Shown here one piece after another: positions 43,301 through 52,643 of a DNA stretch of 64,000 bases. The stretch is from positions 1,108,110 through 1,172,109 of the forward strand of contig CM057156.1 of the NCBI GenBank assembly GCA_029962745.1. The letters run 5' to 3'. How positions within the stretch are numbered: the first letter of the stretch is position 1; every line of letters starts with the position of its first letter. Made by a program: the position numbers and the translations under genes. The DNA is from Echinometra lucunter (Eukaryota > Echinodermata > Echinoidea > Camarodonta > Echinometridae). A model generated the notes under the pieces. The model saw only the letters and a program-made list of their open reading frames with translations. It had not been told where the DNA came from and ran no database searches.

Positions 43301-46300
43301 TCGGGAACGAATCACAATCAGAGTCTGAAGTAAGAAGAAGAACAACAACAAAAAAAATCAGTAAACTGAATATTAACATATTCCTGTTCTACAGTATACT
43401 GTTTGGTGATTTTGGCAATTGTTTTAAGAGAATACAAATCCCCAAACCCTGTAAAACCCTGAAACCCTGAATATATATCACATCCAAAGGAGTAATTTAA
43501 ATGGAATTCCAAGCGCGCATGAAATGTGCTAGTAATAACATGGCCTCCCTGCACACCTTTTAGGACTAAGTACCAGCATGTATTCTAAAAACTTAGATAG
43601 GACACTCCTGGAGGACACTAAGTCTTGCTAAGCTGAGGTTCAGAACACTATCATAACTCACTTGATGTTTCCCTGTTCCTGCTTTATTGTATTTCAGTCT
43701 TGTCACATATACTTCATTTGCATGGGTTGATCTTAAATCATGAGGGTAATTCATTTCCTGCAACTCTTCTGGCCTACTCTACAATTGCTTTCAATTTCTG
43801 TCTCCTACCTCTCCTATGTACTGTGACGGTGAAGATGCACTCTTTGTAGTTGGAGGAGGAGTCTGTTGCTCTAGCGATGACCGACACACTCTCTCCTGTT
43901 GCCTCAAACAAAGATCCTCGGGCCGGTAAGTAGGTCACTGTAGGTGAAGGGTCAGCATTGTCAGTGACCTCTGCGTCCGGCCATGTGACCTGACGGCTGG
44001 ATGATGTACTAATCTCTATGATGTTTGCTGGGCAGGTGATCTCTGGTATTTGGTTATCTGATGATAGGGCAAAGGAAAGAAATATGCATGGGTTTTTGTT
44101 TCCAAATCTGACTTTTTAAACTAAATTCCACTAGAAAGTGAAAACAATATTTTCTTAAAAGCCAATTTTTTAAACGATCTTCCTATTTTACTTTTTATAA
44201 CCATGAAACTTTAGGAGCATGTCAGTGAAATACAGGAACAACAGCATATAACTCAAATTGTGGGAAATTTTGGAGACTGTTGATAGGGTATGTTGATGAA
44301 GGAATTCTTTGGAAGAAGGTGCTCTATTCCATTAGGCAAAGTTCATCTATTCCACTATTTCACAAACCAGAACTCCAAATAACAGATATTTTCAAGCTTT
44401 ACTCACCTTGTAATCTGATGAAAAAGCTGCAGTTCCTGTTGCCATTCTGTCCCCCTATCGCCTGAGCCACTACAACCTGTCCTTCAGCATATTCCTCGGA
44501 GAACTCCAGACTAGTGACGTCATTGAGGTCAGGTCCAATGACAAAGACCACATCAAGGTTGTCCTGGTTGAAGTTTGTCGCTGTGATAGGATCCATGTCC
44601 AAGGTGGCTGTGTTGGTTCCTTCATCCAAGATATAGGTCAGGGTCTCCCCCTCAGGACAGTTGGTGAAAAATGGCCGTCCATCTGATGCAAGGTAGGACG
44701 TGAAAGGGAGATACAGATTACTATGTTGCCTAATGACTTCTTTATACGCAACAAGGAGAAAATGGAGCCCACACTTAATTCTACTGTGAGTTTGCCATTC
44801 CACAAAATGGTCAAGCGATTGCCAGTATTTACCACTTATTTGGGCAGGTCGAGAATACATAAAAAACACTTGCATGCATTAGAATTTAATTAGAGTTGTC
44901 ATTGATGCACTCATAATGTAGCGGATGTAAGCTCTGAACATTAATGAAATAGAGAATAAAGGACAAATAATATTAACCAGTTATACCCACTAGTCAGGGA
45001 CTTCTGTGAATACCTTGTTGACATCTTGGGCCAATGAATCCACTGACACACTGACAGGACACAGCTTCCACCATTCAAACAGCTTGGGCAATATTCTGAA
45101 ACTAACTCTAACCCTGATTTTAACTCTAACCCTGATTTAACCCTAACCCTGATTTTAATCCTAATCCTAATACAAACCATCATCTTAACCCTAACCCTAG
45201 TCTTAAGATTTCAGTCATACCTTGTTCATACCTTGGGCCAATGAATCCACTGACACACTAGCAGGAACCATCTAGCTTCCACCATTAAACAGCTTGGGTA
45301 ATATTCTGAAACTAACCCCAACCCTGATTCTAATCCTAAACCTATTCCTAATCCAAATCATCATCTTAATCCTAACCATAGTCTTTAGATTTCAGTCATA
45401 CCTTGTTCACACCTTGGGCCAATGAATCCGCTAACACACTGGGCAGGAACCATCTACGCAGCTTCCACCATTCAAACAGCTTGGCTGCATGCTGAACCTA
45501 CAACCATGAAATCAAGATAAGTTATAGCAAAAAGAATATGTTCCCTCCTCTTTGGAAAACAGTTATGATAAAATCAATACTTTGACATTAATTGAACAAA
45601 ACGATGACAAAGGGAGCAATAATGGAGTAATATGCATATTGGCTCATTTACGGCAGTACATTAGTGATGATATTCATCAGCAAGCAAAGAAAAACCTGTT
45701 TTTACAAAGTATCACTGGCAGCATGATTAGTATATATAGATAAATAGTTGCTAGTTTATACTATAAGAGAAATATCAGTCATTTGATTTGGATAGTCACA
45801 ACATAAACATATACACAGAAAAAATGTTAATTGAAGTCTTTCAAGTTCATATTTTTTATCTCTCATATTATCAAGAGAGGGAGTTTTCATCTTATTTTTA
45901 CCTATCATAGTTGTTTCCACTTGTGGAGTAGTTGGTGGTAAGGTTTGTGGTAGGTTGTGTTGTTGTGGTAGGAGGTGGCACAGTTGTTGGTGGAGGAGGT
46001 GTCTCACACGTGTTACCGGAGTATCCATTGTAACAGGTGCATACATATCCCATCATGTCACCTCGTCTGTTACAGAACCCTCCATTCAGACAGGGTTGAG
46101 ACTGACAGGGGTCGATTTCTGGAAATAAAACGGGAAAGGAAAACGTAAAAGCCTTCTTGTTTTCATATCTGCTCTTGGAACTGTGTTATGCAGATTACTG
46201 AGGTGAATTTCATAATTTCACAATCAGTTTTATTATTCCAGCTTTCGCCTACTAATTTCTGTAGGCTTCCTCGACTGGCAATGACTTGCCATAGAGGGTA

Positions 46301-49300
46301 TCGGCAGTTGGACGGTCTGAGAGAATGACAGTCTGACCATCCCACTGTAGGGCCTAGGTGAAAGCTCACATGGTAATAATAAAATTGATTGTGTAATTAT
46401 GAAAATTCACCTCATAGCACTTTACCAATATGATAATCTCTTTATGGATGTGTTATGAAGAGTTATGATTAATCTTAATGGATTACTAAATCAGCTTGCA
46501 ATTCACTTTACAATAAAAATTTGAAAAAGGTAGATGTAATGTAATGTTTGTACAAAAAGAATAAGGGAAATATTTTGATGAAAAATGAATGCTTACCTGT
46601 TTCACAGTTGGTCCCAGTATACATGACAGAACATGAACACTGATATTCCTGTGCATAGATTCCTGTACTGGTACACACTCCATTGTTCTGACATGGAAAT
46701 GAAGCACAGCCAACTATACAGGGGAAAATAAAATCAAAAGAATAGGTTATGAAGATATATTTATTACTATTATGATATGGTTTTTAAACACTTTTCTTCA
46801 GAGCTTGTTCATGAAACTCTGGTACATTCACATGCTTGCACAGGTCCAGGTGTGACAGTGTTTCAATGAATTCCGTTGTACTGTAGGCATATGTTACTAA
46901 TGCTCAGAGAGAAAGAAAAACACAAGTTATTTCTTAATCCATCATATCTATAAGCCTTTACCTCCTGAGGATGCTTCAGTATCAGTGCAATACATTTCAA
47001 GCATTATCTCCATATATTTTTACCTGTGTATTGGCATTGTGGGCCTGTGTAAATGGTTTGACATTCACATTCATAAGTGGTAGGTCCCAGTTTAGTACAA
47101 TCACCACCATTTTGGCATGGCCCTGATCTGCAAGGATCTGTGAAGAACAGAATGATAGAAAAAGAGGATAGCTGTTAAAATGGAAAGTCAAAAACTTGAA
47201 GAAAAAAAAAAAACAATCCCCTTTTGCTATATATTTGCAAGTTTCAAAATATATGTTTAAATTAATGATTTTGCTCCACTTAAAATGACCAACTAAAATT
47301 ACAAAGTTACTTTATATTATTGATTATACTTACTTGTTACTAAACAGAGGTTTTGTGTTTAATTATGAGTTAACATTCTAAAAACTGAAGCAAAGTTTAA
47401 AGTTATTCACCTTTCCCACTATATAGCTAAGTTATAATTAGTATTATAACTGATGGAGTTAATCCGAGGATTAATTTCATGTTTATTTGACTCAGACAAA
47501 ATAACTCAAAATAAGTGATCAAAAAAGTAGAAAATGGGTGTTTTGTTAAAGAGATGCATGTAAAGAGTGAGATATTTGCTGAAATTTTTGTCAACTAAAA
47601 TCAACAAACTTGTTGACCCTAAAAAGACTGGGGTATTCTGGAGGCTGGAAAAAAACTGAGGGGGGCCTAAAGGGCCCCCCCCCCAGATCTCGGCTGTTGA
47701 CCACGCGACCCGCGATGAAAATCGGCACACACATCACCACAATGTAATTTACAAAACTGAACAATTAATGTTCCGAAATTGTTCAAATTTATTTTTAATC
47801 AATTAATTATGCTAATTTATGCAGGAAATTGAATATTTGGCTGTAAATCTTAAAATAAAGCTCAAAAACTGCAAATTTTTGGTCTAGACACACTTTTTAT
47901 GATTCTCCTATTCGAATGTACATTAAAAAAATGGCGGTATAAATTTTTGCCTCATGTATTTTATTGTTTTAAAATTTCTTATGTATTTCTTTGTTTTTCG
48001 ACTTTTTTTTTATTGTTTTTTTCAAGGAGATCATTGGCAAACACTAGTCCGATCATAAACAACATGAAATTAATTGAGTTTAATCATTAAAAGTGAAATT
48101 AATGATACATTTATGAATCTTGGCTAGAAACGGAATTTGCATTGGATTTGTACATGAAATCACGTTTTTGATCAATTTTAGGTCTGACATGCACTTACAA
48201 AATGTTGCGTAACTACGGAACCGCGTACCCGGGTGTCGCAAATTTGGTCTCCAAAGTTGCGTGAAACTTAAAAGAAAAAAGTCATGAAGTGTCGCGGCGC
48301 GAACTTTTCACATTACGGATTTATCGCGAAAAATGTCGAGGGAGGCCTTTTAGGCCCCCCCCCCAGTCTTTTTAGGGTTAAAGGTTTAATTTCACAACTA
48401 TGTCCATTGAATATTTATAATGATAATAAAAAAGAGAAACTTTTGAAGAAAGGAAACTTAAGGTCCCCAGTTCGCTGGTGTAAGCTGGGAGGTCCCCCAA
48501 GGATCTGTACTGCCATCAAGACTCTTCATTTACCTGGTTCAATTTCACACCTAGTACCAGTATATCCAGACGAGCAGAAACACTGCACATGACCACCGGA
48601 GTTTAAGTGACACATCCCGCATTTTTGACATGGGTTGGGCGTACAAGGGTGCACTATGGTTGGATATGGGGTAAGGATGGTGCCGGGGAGGGGTAAGAAT
48701 GGGTAAAATGGGGGTCAGAGAGGGATGGAACAGAATAGGGGTTAATGGAAGATGGTAACAGGTGCGATAGAGAAATAAAATGAATTAAAGTTTGTGGTTA
48801 ATGTTCTATATCATATGTTTATTCCGTGTTTATACATGTACAAGTTAGTATTTTGAGAAAGAAATTAGTAACATAATTTGAATATTTCAAAATATATATG
48901 ATTTCTATATGCTTATAATATACAGAGATGTATGCAATCAGGCCCTTACATCATCTACAATACACAACCACAAATAAGTGTTTATGATTTTATTGACTGA
49001 ATTAGAAAAGCTCTTAGCCAGCTAATACAAAGTCGGTATACAAAGGGTGTATAAAAAAAATAAGTACTCTCTGCAAAACTATACAGGATTATTGTTTAAA
49101 AGTAATATAGAGTACCGAAGTGTGACGTCATCAATTTTGGGTTTTTTTTGCATTTGAGCAGTTTCATGACTATATTCCGGCAGACCATGATGAAAAACCT
49201 CCACACACCAAATTTGAACGTGAATCAGTTCACAGTGTGCCAGGTAAGGGCCACGTGAATGTCTAATTATCCCCATTGAAATCAGTGTAAATTGGCCAAG

Positions 49301-50974
49301 TTCATAACTGTTTAGAACCGGGCCAATTTACACTGATTTCAATGGGGCTAGGTTGGTATTCATGTAGCCTCATATCGGGGTCCCCCATGAGCCGATTCCC
49401 ATAAGATTTGGGCTGCATGTGGATGTTTTTCATCATGCTCCATTGAGACATGGTATCTCCGAAATTCTGAAATTCCAAAAAAAAGTTTTTTGTGACCAGT
49501 CATCGATTCGGTGCTCTATTAGCCTAACAGCAACATCTAAGATTGTGACTGAGAGCTGCTATCAAAATCCCTTTTAGAGAGATAATTGTCTATTCATGAT
49601 AATCTCACAAGGTTACCACAACATACAAGCTTTGATTATTTTTCAGAGTGAATTACTTTGAAAGAGTTACGTCCAGAAGAAACAAATACGGTACGATCAG
49701 TAGAAATGAATCATTTAAGTAATTGTATTATGGCGCATGAATGTCACATTTCTTGTCACTTACCTGCTTCAGTTGTTGGAGGTAGAGTGGTAGGCAGTGA
49801 CGTGGAAACATCGGTACAAGGTCTATCGATTGCATACGTATCATCATTACACACACAAACAAACGAGTTATCATTGACTCCACTGAGCAAACACTGCTTG
49901 TGATTAACAACCGCAGGTTGCGACCTGGTCAGCACAGGGCGGTTGCTCCTGAGCATTTGGGAGATGAGAAAGACTAGAATACAAACCATTATTACAGAAA
50001 TTTGTACGAGTTTTAATGAGATCTTGTATTGAATTAAGGAGAATATCATTTTTTCACAATCAAATTAACTGTTTTGTAAATGTTCCATCCCACCATTTCA
50101 ATTAGAAGTCAAGTTTTGAAGGAACCCTTTTTCAAAAAAAAAATCGAGGTATCATAGTATTCTCACTCCAATTGCAGTATTTGTGACATATTATAGATGG
50201 AGAATATAGCCTTTTGTAATACTTGTATGTCAGATTAATGAGTTGCTGAAGTTCAGCTCTACATTTAGTTCTCTAGAATAAATGCTGAATGGAACTGATT
50301 CATGCACACTGGATTCAGATTAATGAGAGTAAATCCTTATCAAATCGTGGTTAAATTCTGTGAGTATATATGCATAACGATTTGTGAGTGGAGGTTGATC
50401 ATTTCTATAGGCCTACTGAAAATATTTACAATAAGTAACCTTAATCAAAACGTGCACATATTTAATGCACCAGTAATTATGAGAAGCCAACCCCGGGAAG
50501 CCAACAACCATACAAGGTTGCCAGGGGAGTAAAAAACATTCCAACCTCTCCCCCCCCCCCCAAAAAAAAAGGTGTACACACTAGTCTTACTGTCAGCTAA
50601 GGTAAGCTCACTACTCCCGTTTACATTTGATTACATTTCATCATGGGCGTCAATGAGGGGAAGAAGGGGACACTCGCCCCCCCAAAAAAAAAAATGGGGT
50701 AGGGTATACAATAGGATATGTCCCAAAAAATTTGGGAAATAGACACCTGAAAAGGCAAATATGGTATCCCCCCCCCCCCAAAAAAATATATATATTAGAA
50801 AAAGATACACCTGAAAAAGAAATAGTCAACAAATTTTTTTGGTATGCCCCAGCCCCATATTAAATCTGTTTGCCCCCCCCCCCCCCCCCGCCCAAAAAAA
50901 CCAACTGCACATCTTTTTTTCTTCTTCTTTTTTTTTTCTTGTAAGCAATTTTGGGTGTTCCCCCCCCCCCCCCA

Positions 50975-51005
<31 letters not shown>

Positions 51006-51210
51006 TAGGATTAACGCCCATGCACGTCATGATTTTTGCGTAGTCATTGTTTGAATTGCCAGACAATAAGAACAAATATGATTATTCATTTATCGTTTTT
51101 ACCTGAGCAGTCTGCCCCGGTGAAGCCATTGGCACAGCTGCAATGATAACCCTCTGTACCGGCTCTAAAACATGTTCCGCCATTTAGACACGGAGAAGGG
51201 GAGCAGGCAT
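39433..51210 (-). CDS. EGF/HYR/Sushi/GCC2-GCC3 single-pass receptor with polyproline signalling tail
   Basis: Exons joined, 5' to 3' on the minus strand, are 51103-51210, 49764-49973, 48534-48653, 47024-47137, 46597-46713, 45902-46118, 45402-45491 (frame broken), 44407-44682, 43809-44057, 43136-43324, 41725-42222, 41062-41214 and 39433-40352. Nearly all introns are phase 1, as expected for shuffled extracellular modules. The product would be about 1,085 residues: EGF repeats, a Thr/Pro linker, two HYR domains, a Sushi domain, a region with basic cleavage-like sites, a GCC2/GCC3 cysteine module, one transmembrane helix and a tail of about 265 residues. HYR and EGF modules usually act in cell-matrix adhesion; the tail suggests signalling or actin linkage. 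The N-terminus is not resolved. I know of no vertebrate protein with this order. Confidence 0.75.
40360..41055 (-). other. Intron between GCC2/GCC3 exon and last exon
   Basis: AT-rich; no repeat or exon recognised apart from a short C-rich run near 40710. Splice ends CTGACT|GTAAGT and TTTTCCAG|GT are both good. Confidence 0.6.
41062..41214 (-). CDS. Receptor exon: GCC2/GCC3 (ephrin-receptor-like) cysteine module
   Basis: The exon encodes [17 protein letters not shown] and continues through SCQSCPAD to ADC. The pattern C-x2-GTYY...C-x2-C...YQ...QTSCQSCP...C is the GCC2_GCC3 family seen next to HYR and Sushi domains in SVEP1-type proteins. The split codon at the start completes a VPC triplet with the previous exon. 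Length 153 bases, phase 1 on both sides. Confidence 0.8.
41725..42222 (-). CDS. Receptor exon: membrane-proximal region with RRRR and RNRR sites
   Basis: This 166-codon exon is the largest ectodomain exon. It has six cysteines, two in the [12 protein letters not shown] motif that leads into the GCC2/GCC3 module. Midway lies ARRRRSSEI (RRRR at 42002-42013) and 12 residues later SRNRRD, both fitting the furin rule R-x-K/R-R. The following 60 residues are acidic ([15 protein letters not shown]). The arrangement suggests proteolytic maturation. I do not recognise a named fold in the first half. Phase 1 on both sides. Confidence 0.75.
42225..43130 (-). other. Intron between Sushi exon and membrane-proximal exon
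   Basis: No exon or element was recognised; there is a short GA block at 42557-42569 and a GGGGAGGGGG run near 42590. Boundaries are GTGCTA|GTAAGT and TCATTACTAG. Confidence 0.5.
43136..43324 (-). CDS. Receptor exon: Sushi/CCP domain
   Basis: A 63-codon exon with four cysteines plus a paired one, reading [14 protein letters not shown], then CNPGY and a late W before the final C ([10 protein letters not shown]). This is the standard complement control protein layout: C1, FP.I.NA.V.C, C3, C.PGY, C, W, C4. Phase 1 on both sides, so it is a cassette exon by design. CCP modules bind proteins and glycans. Confidence 0.85.
43330..43804 (-). other. Intron between HYR2 and Sushi exons
   Basis: No exon or element recognised. 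Minus-strand splice ends are AGGAGAG|GTAGGA and TTACTTCAG. Confidence 0.5.
43809..44057 (-). CDS. Receptor exon: HYR domain 2
   Basis: One complete HYR (hyalin repeat) domain of 83 codons: [10 protein letters not shown] at the start, [18 protein letters not shown] in the middle and [11 protein letters not shown] at the end. This matches P.I.CP, VTW.....DN...P.V and C.F.V.V. HYR domains have an immunoglobulin-like fold and are abundant in sea urchin hyalin, where they serve adhesion. The split first codon gives Asp, typical for HYR starts. Phase 1 on both sides. Confidence 0.9.
44407..44682 (-). CDS. Receptor exon: divergent HYR domain 1
   Basis: A 92-codon exon beginning [12 protein letters not shown] and ending [12 protein letters not shown]. 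The CP motif near the start and the C-S-F-x-I motif near the end fit HYR, but the middle lacks the usual V-T-W and DN residues, so it is a diverged member. Phase 1 on both sides; the donor is TTACAAG|GTGAGT. It is the exon that the upstream EGF must join in phase 1. Confidence 0.75.
45014..45095 (-). pseudogene. Decayed EGF exon P3
   Basis: On the minus strand it reads [12 protein letters not shown], and then the frame is lost. Compared with P1, eight bases between AGCTGTG and TCCTGT are missing, so the conserved [12 protein letters not shown] end falls out of frame. Acceptor (TTTCAG) and donor (ACAAG|GTATTC) remain. It would be phase 1 on both sides if whole. Confidence 0.7.
45100..45385. 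repeat. Telomere-like CCCTAA/CCCTGATTTTAAC arrays between EGF exon copies
   Basis: AACTCTAACCCTGATTTTAA-type repeats fill 45103-45205 and again 45312-45382, each between two decayed EGF exons. The units are degenerate CCCTAA and CCTAAT, with Gs rare on this strand. They seem to belong to the same duplicated unit as the exons. Confidence 0.8.
45221..45305 (-). pseudogene. Decayed EGF exon P2
   Basis: It is aligned with P1 by CCCAAGCTGTTT, AATGGTGGAAGCT, GATGGTTCCTGC and GTCAGTGGATTCATTGGCCC. One base is missing in TTTGAAT and four in AGCTGCGTAG, and a TAG stop follows directly. One of the conserved cysteine codons (TGT) has become TAT near the end. Splice signals (TTTCAG, CAAG|GTATGA) are intact. 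It cannot encode an EGF domain. Confidence 0.75.
45402..45491 (-). pseudogene. EGF exon P1, best-preserved copy but one base out of frame
   Basis: The reading is [13 protein letters not shown] and, after removing the effect of one extra C in a CCC run (45441-45443), [14 protein letters not shown]. As read, a TAG follows four codons after the indel. The entry phase (2) matches the exit of 45902-46118, and the exit phase (1) matches 44407-44682, so the gene needs an exon of this type here. Either the assembly has an extra base or the gene is damaged. Confidence 0.6.
45902..46118 (-). CDS. Receptor exon: EGF domain and Thr/Pro-rich linker
   Basis: It starts with [15 protein letters not shown] and ends the EGF at [12 protein letters not shown], with all six cysteines. 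The EIDPC start is typical of EGF exons. Then follow about 35 residues rich in Thr and Pro ([19 protein letters not shown]), a likely O-glycosylated stalk. Unusually it enters in phase 1 but leaves in phase 2, so skipping the following P exons would shift the frame. Confidence 0.85.
46597..46713 (-). CDS. Receptor exon: EGF domain
   Basis: Six cysteines in the order [12 protein letters not shown]...[17 protein letters not shown] 39-codon exon with acceptor CTGTATAG and donor GAAACAG|GTAAGC, phase 1 on both sides. The spacing is that of the short adhesion-type EGF. Confidence 0.85.
47024..47137 (-). CDS. Receptor exon: EGF domain
   Basis: It encodes [14 protein letters not shown], then [14 protein letters not shown]. 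All six cysteines are present. Acceptor GTTCTTCACAG, donor ACACAG|GTAAAA, phase 1 on both sides. Confidence 0.85.
47613..48381. mobile_element. piggyBac-like non-autonomous element in a receptor intron
   Basis: The ends are CCCTAAAAAGACTGGGG at 47617-47633 and the exact complement CCCCAGTCTTTTTAGGG at 48361-48377. The left is preceded by TTGA (47613-47616) and the right followed by TTAA (48378-48381), the piggyBac target site with one decayed base. GGCCTAAAGGGCC and GGCCTTTTAGGCC palindromes with C runs lie just inside both ends. There is no transposase; the core has only chance frames. Confidence 0.75.
48534..48653 (-). CDS. Receptor exon: EGF domain
   Basis: It reads [14 protein letters not shown], then [14 protein letters not shown] and EIEP. 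The six canonical EGF cysteines are present, plus one extra in KCGMC. Acceptor CAACCATAG, donor GAACCAG|GTAAAT, phase 1 on both sides. Confidence 0.8.
49109..49523. mobile_element. Foldback element with perfect 27-bp core hairpin
   Basis: The core arms 49271-49297 and 49321-49347 are exact complements (CCCCATTGAAATCAGTGTAA...). Outward, imperfect pairing continues: GATGAAAAACCTCCACA with TGTGGATGTTTTTCATC, and TATAGAGTACCGAA near 49109 with TTCGGTGCTCTATTA near 49510. The whole is an imperfect palindrome of about 415 bases in a receptor intron. Confidence 0.75.
49764..49973 (-). CDS. Receptor exon: partial EGF-like module and Thr/Pro linker
   Basis: With the acceptor GTATTCTAG the exon is 210 bases and phase 1 on both sides. 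The second half reads [18 protein letters not shown] and DRPCTD, four cysteines of an EGF-like module, then [12 protein letters not shown]. The first half has no cysteine in this frame. In the adjacent frame it reads [11 protein letters not shown], which would supply the two missing cysteines, so one base may be in error around 49905-49915. The upstream boundary is therefore uncertain. Confidence 0.5.
50642..51022. mobile_element. TIR element with CATGGGCGTTAAT ends and C/A runs
   Basis: CATGGGCGTCAAT at 50642 is matched by ATTAACGCCCATG ending at 51022. The interior repeats a module of C homopolymer followed by A homopolymer at least four times (50679, 50768, 50873, 50960) and ends in an AT dinucleotide run. 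It sits in a receptor intron. Confidence 0.6.
51103..51210 (-). CDS. Receptor exon: EGF domain (most upstream firm exon)
   Basis: It reads [14 protein letters not shown], then [14 protein letters not shown]. Six cysteines with standard spacing; acceptor TTTTTCAG, donor CTCAG|GTAAAA, phase 1 on both sides. The upstream partner is unknown; the weak FN3-like exon 52644-52704 would join in phase. Confidence 0.85.
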
Positions 51211-51274
51211 CTGAAAAATGATAACATTGGTTGAATATCAACATCTCAAAACAATAAGATAGAATGAAACGCTC

Positions 51275-51500
51275 CCCTGAAGTATTCTCGACAACAGGTC
51301 ATGCGCGACATGAATTTCTCGGCCAACTTTGCGACCCGTGTCGCCAACTTTGCGTCCCAGTCGCGAACCGCACGCGAAATTCATGACCCGTGACGCGAAG
51401 TTCAGGACCCGGAATGCGAAATTCATGACCTGGGATGCGAAATTCATGACCCATGCGAAATTCACGTTTCCCATGACCTGTTGTCGAGCGTACTTCAGGG
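51275..51500. mobile_element. TIR element carrying a 21-bp tandem array of GCGAAATTCATGACC
   Basis: The terminal repeats 51275-51303 and 51472-51500 are 29 bases with two mismatches (CCCTGAAGTA...CGACAACAGGTCATG). Between about 51371 and 51465 the unit TGCGAAATTCATGACCTGGGA recurs four to five times. A pair of AACTTTGCG repeats precedes it. Confidence 0.8.
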
Positions 51501-51802
51501 CCATCATAAATAATACCATCATGGAGCTATAAAAAAATAGCTCCACGGTTCATGTGAACCCTGTTTACACTCTGACCTTAAACATTAGATAATCGTGGTG
51601 TTAAAAGATTCGGCATATCGATGATTGATAATAGTACCCAACATAATCCCCATTTATCATCATGATCATACCATTCAATCTAAAAGGGGTACACTAAGAA
51701 GACGGCTCATAAACTCTCATAAATTCACTCTCGACCCAAATTCATGAAGACAGGGGAATTGAGTATTTTGTTCCAGTTGCTCATTACAAACAAATAAATA
51801 AT

Positions 51803-52105
51803 AATCATCATCATCATCACCATCATCACATCATCATCATCATCATCATCATCATCAATCATCATTTTGTACGCTCTCCATATTAAACTATATCACAGCG
51901 TTTACACAAAATGAGAAATAACATACAAGAGGAATTTCATCAAAATAGATACATACACAATATTCAATGTTTCAAAAGAGAAGGGAAAATAAAAGGGGGC
52001 AAAAGTTATCTATTCAGGGAAGAGGTATGTTTTCAGGAGTTCTTCTTAAATTGGTCTGTGGAATTTGCTGCTTTGATAAAAAAAGGGGGATATTGTTCCA
52101 TTAAA
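51803..52105 (-). mobile_element. LINE 3' end with (ATG)n tail
   Basis: On the minus strand a decayed WNNIP and LLKTYLF motif (about 52030-52100) marks a LINE reverse transcriptase end. The 3' part runs through GTAAACGCTGTGATATAG and GAGCGTACAAAATGATG into an ATG repeat. On the plus strand this is the CATCAT microsatellite at 51803-51865. Confidence 0.55.
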
Positions 52106-52643
52106 ACATAAAGAATAAAGGTACTAAGCATGTATTTCAATCATAAATTATAAATGACCGATGAATATGAATGGCTTCCAATAAGTCAATATTTTGTTCC
52201 AGGAAACAGTTATAAATGCAGCTATAACATGTTAATTACTTGGAGCCCATACGTCGAAAAGAACGAAGTATACCTTGCGGTTTTAATCTCGAAGTAGACA
52301 TGTCCATCCGTTAATGAGGGTATACCATGATTTTACGACATCGTAAAAGAACATGAGATGTACCATGTGCTAGGGTGATTCAAGCTTTATGTTGACAAAC
52401 AATACGATTGATTTTTTTTTTTCCATCTTCGGTGGTGTATGTTAAAGCGTATCAGGCTATACATGTACATGTATAATGACGTGATATGCTACTGTCAAGA
52501 ACAGACGCGTTTTATTGCGTTAAATGTTTCTCTTTATCCGAAAAAATATGACATATTTCGTAGATTAAATTGATTTTTGTTAAATTATGAGTGAGTAAAG
52601 TGATCATTAAAGTGAAAGTGACATAAAATCTTTAACTACTTAC

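Noticed and set aside
45100..45385. A true telomere or chromosome end
   Set aside because: The units are degenerate, short and lie inside a gene, repeated with the EGF exon unit.
52252..52318. Minus-strand GIPSLTDGHVYFEIKTAR as a missing FN3 exon
   Set aside because: It has a donor-like end, but no AG acceptor occurs before an in-frame stop just upstream.
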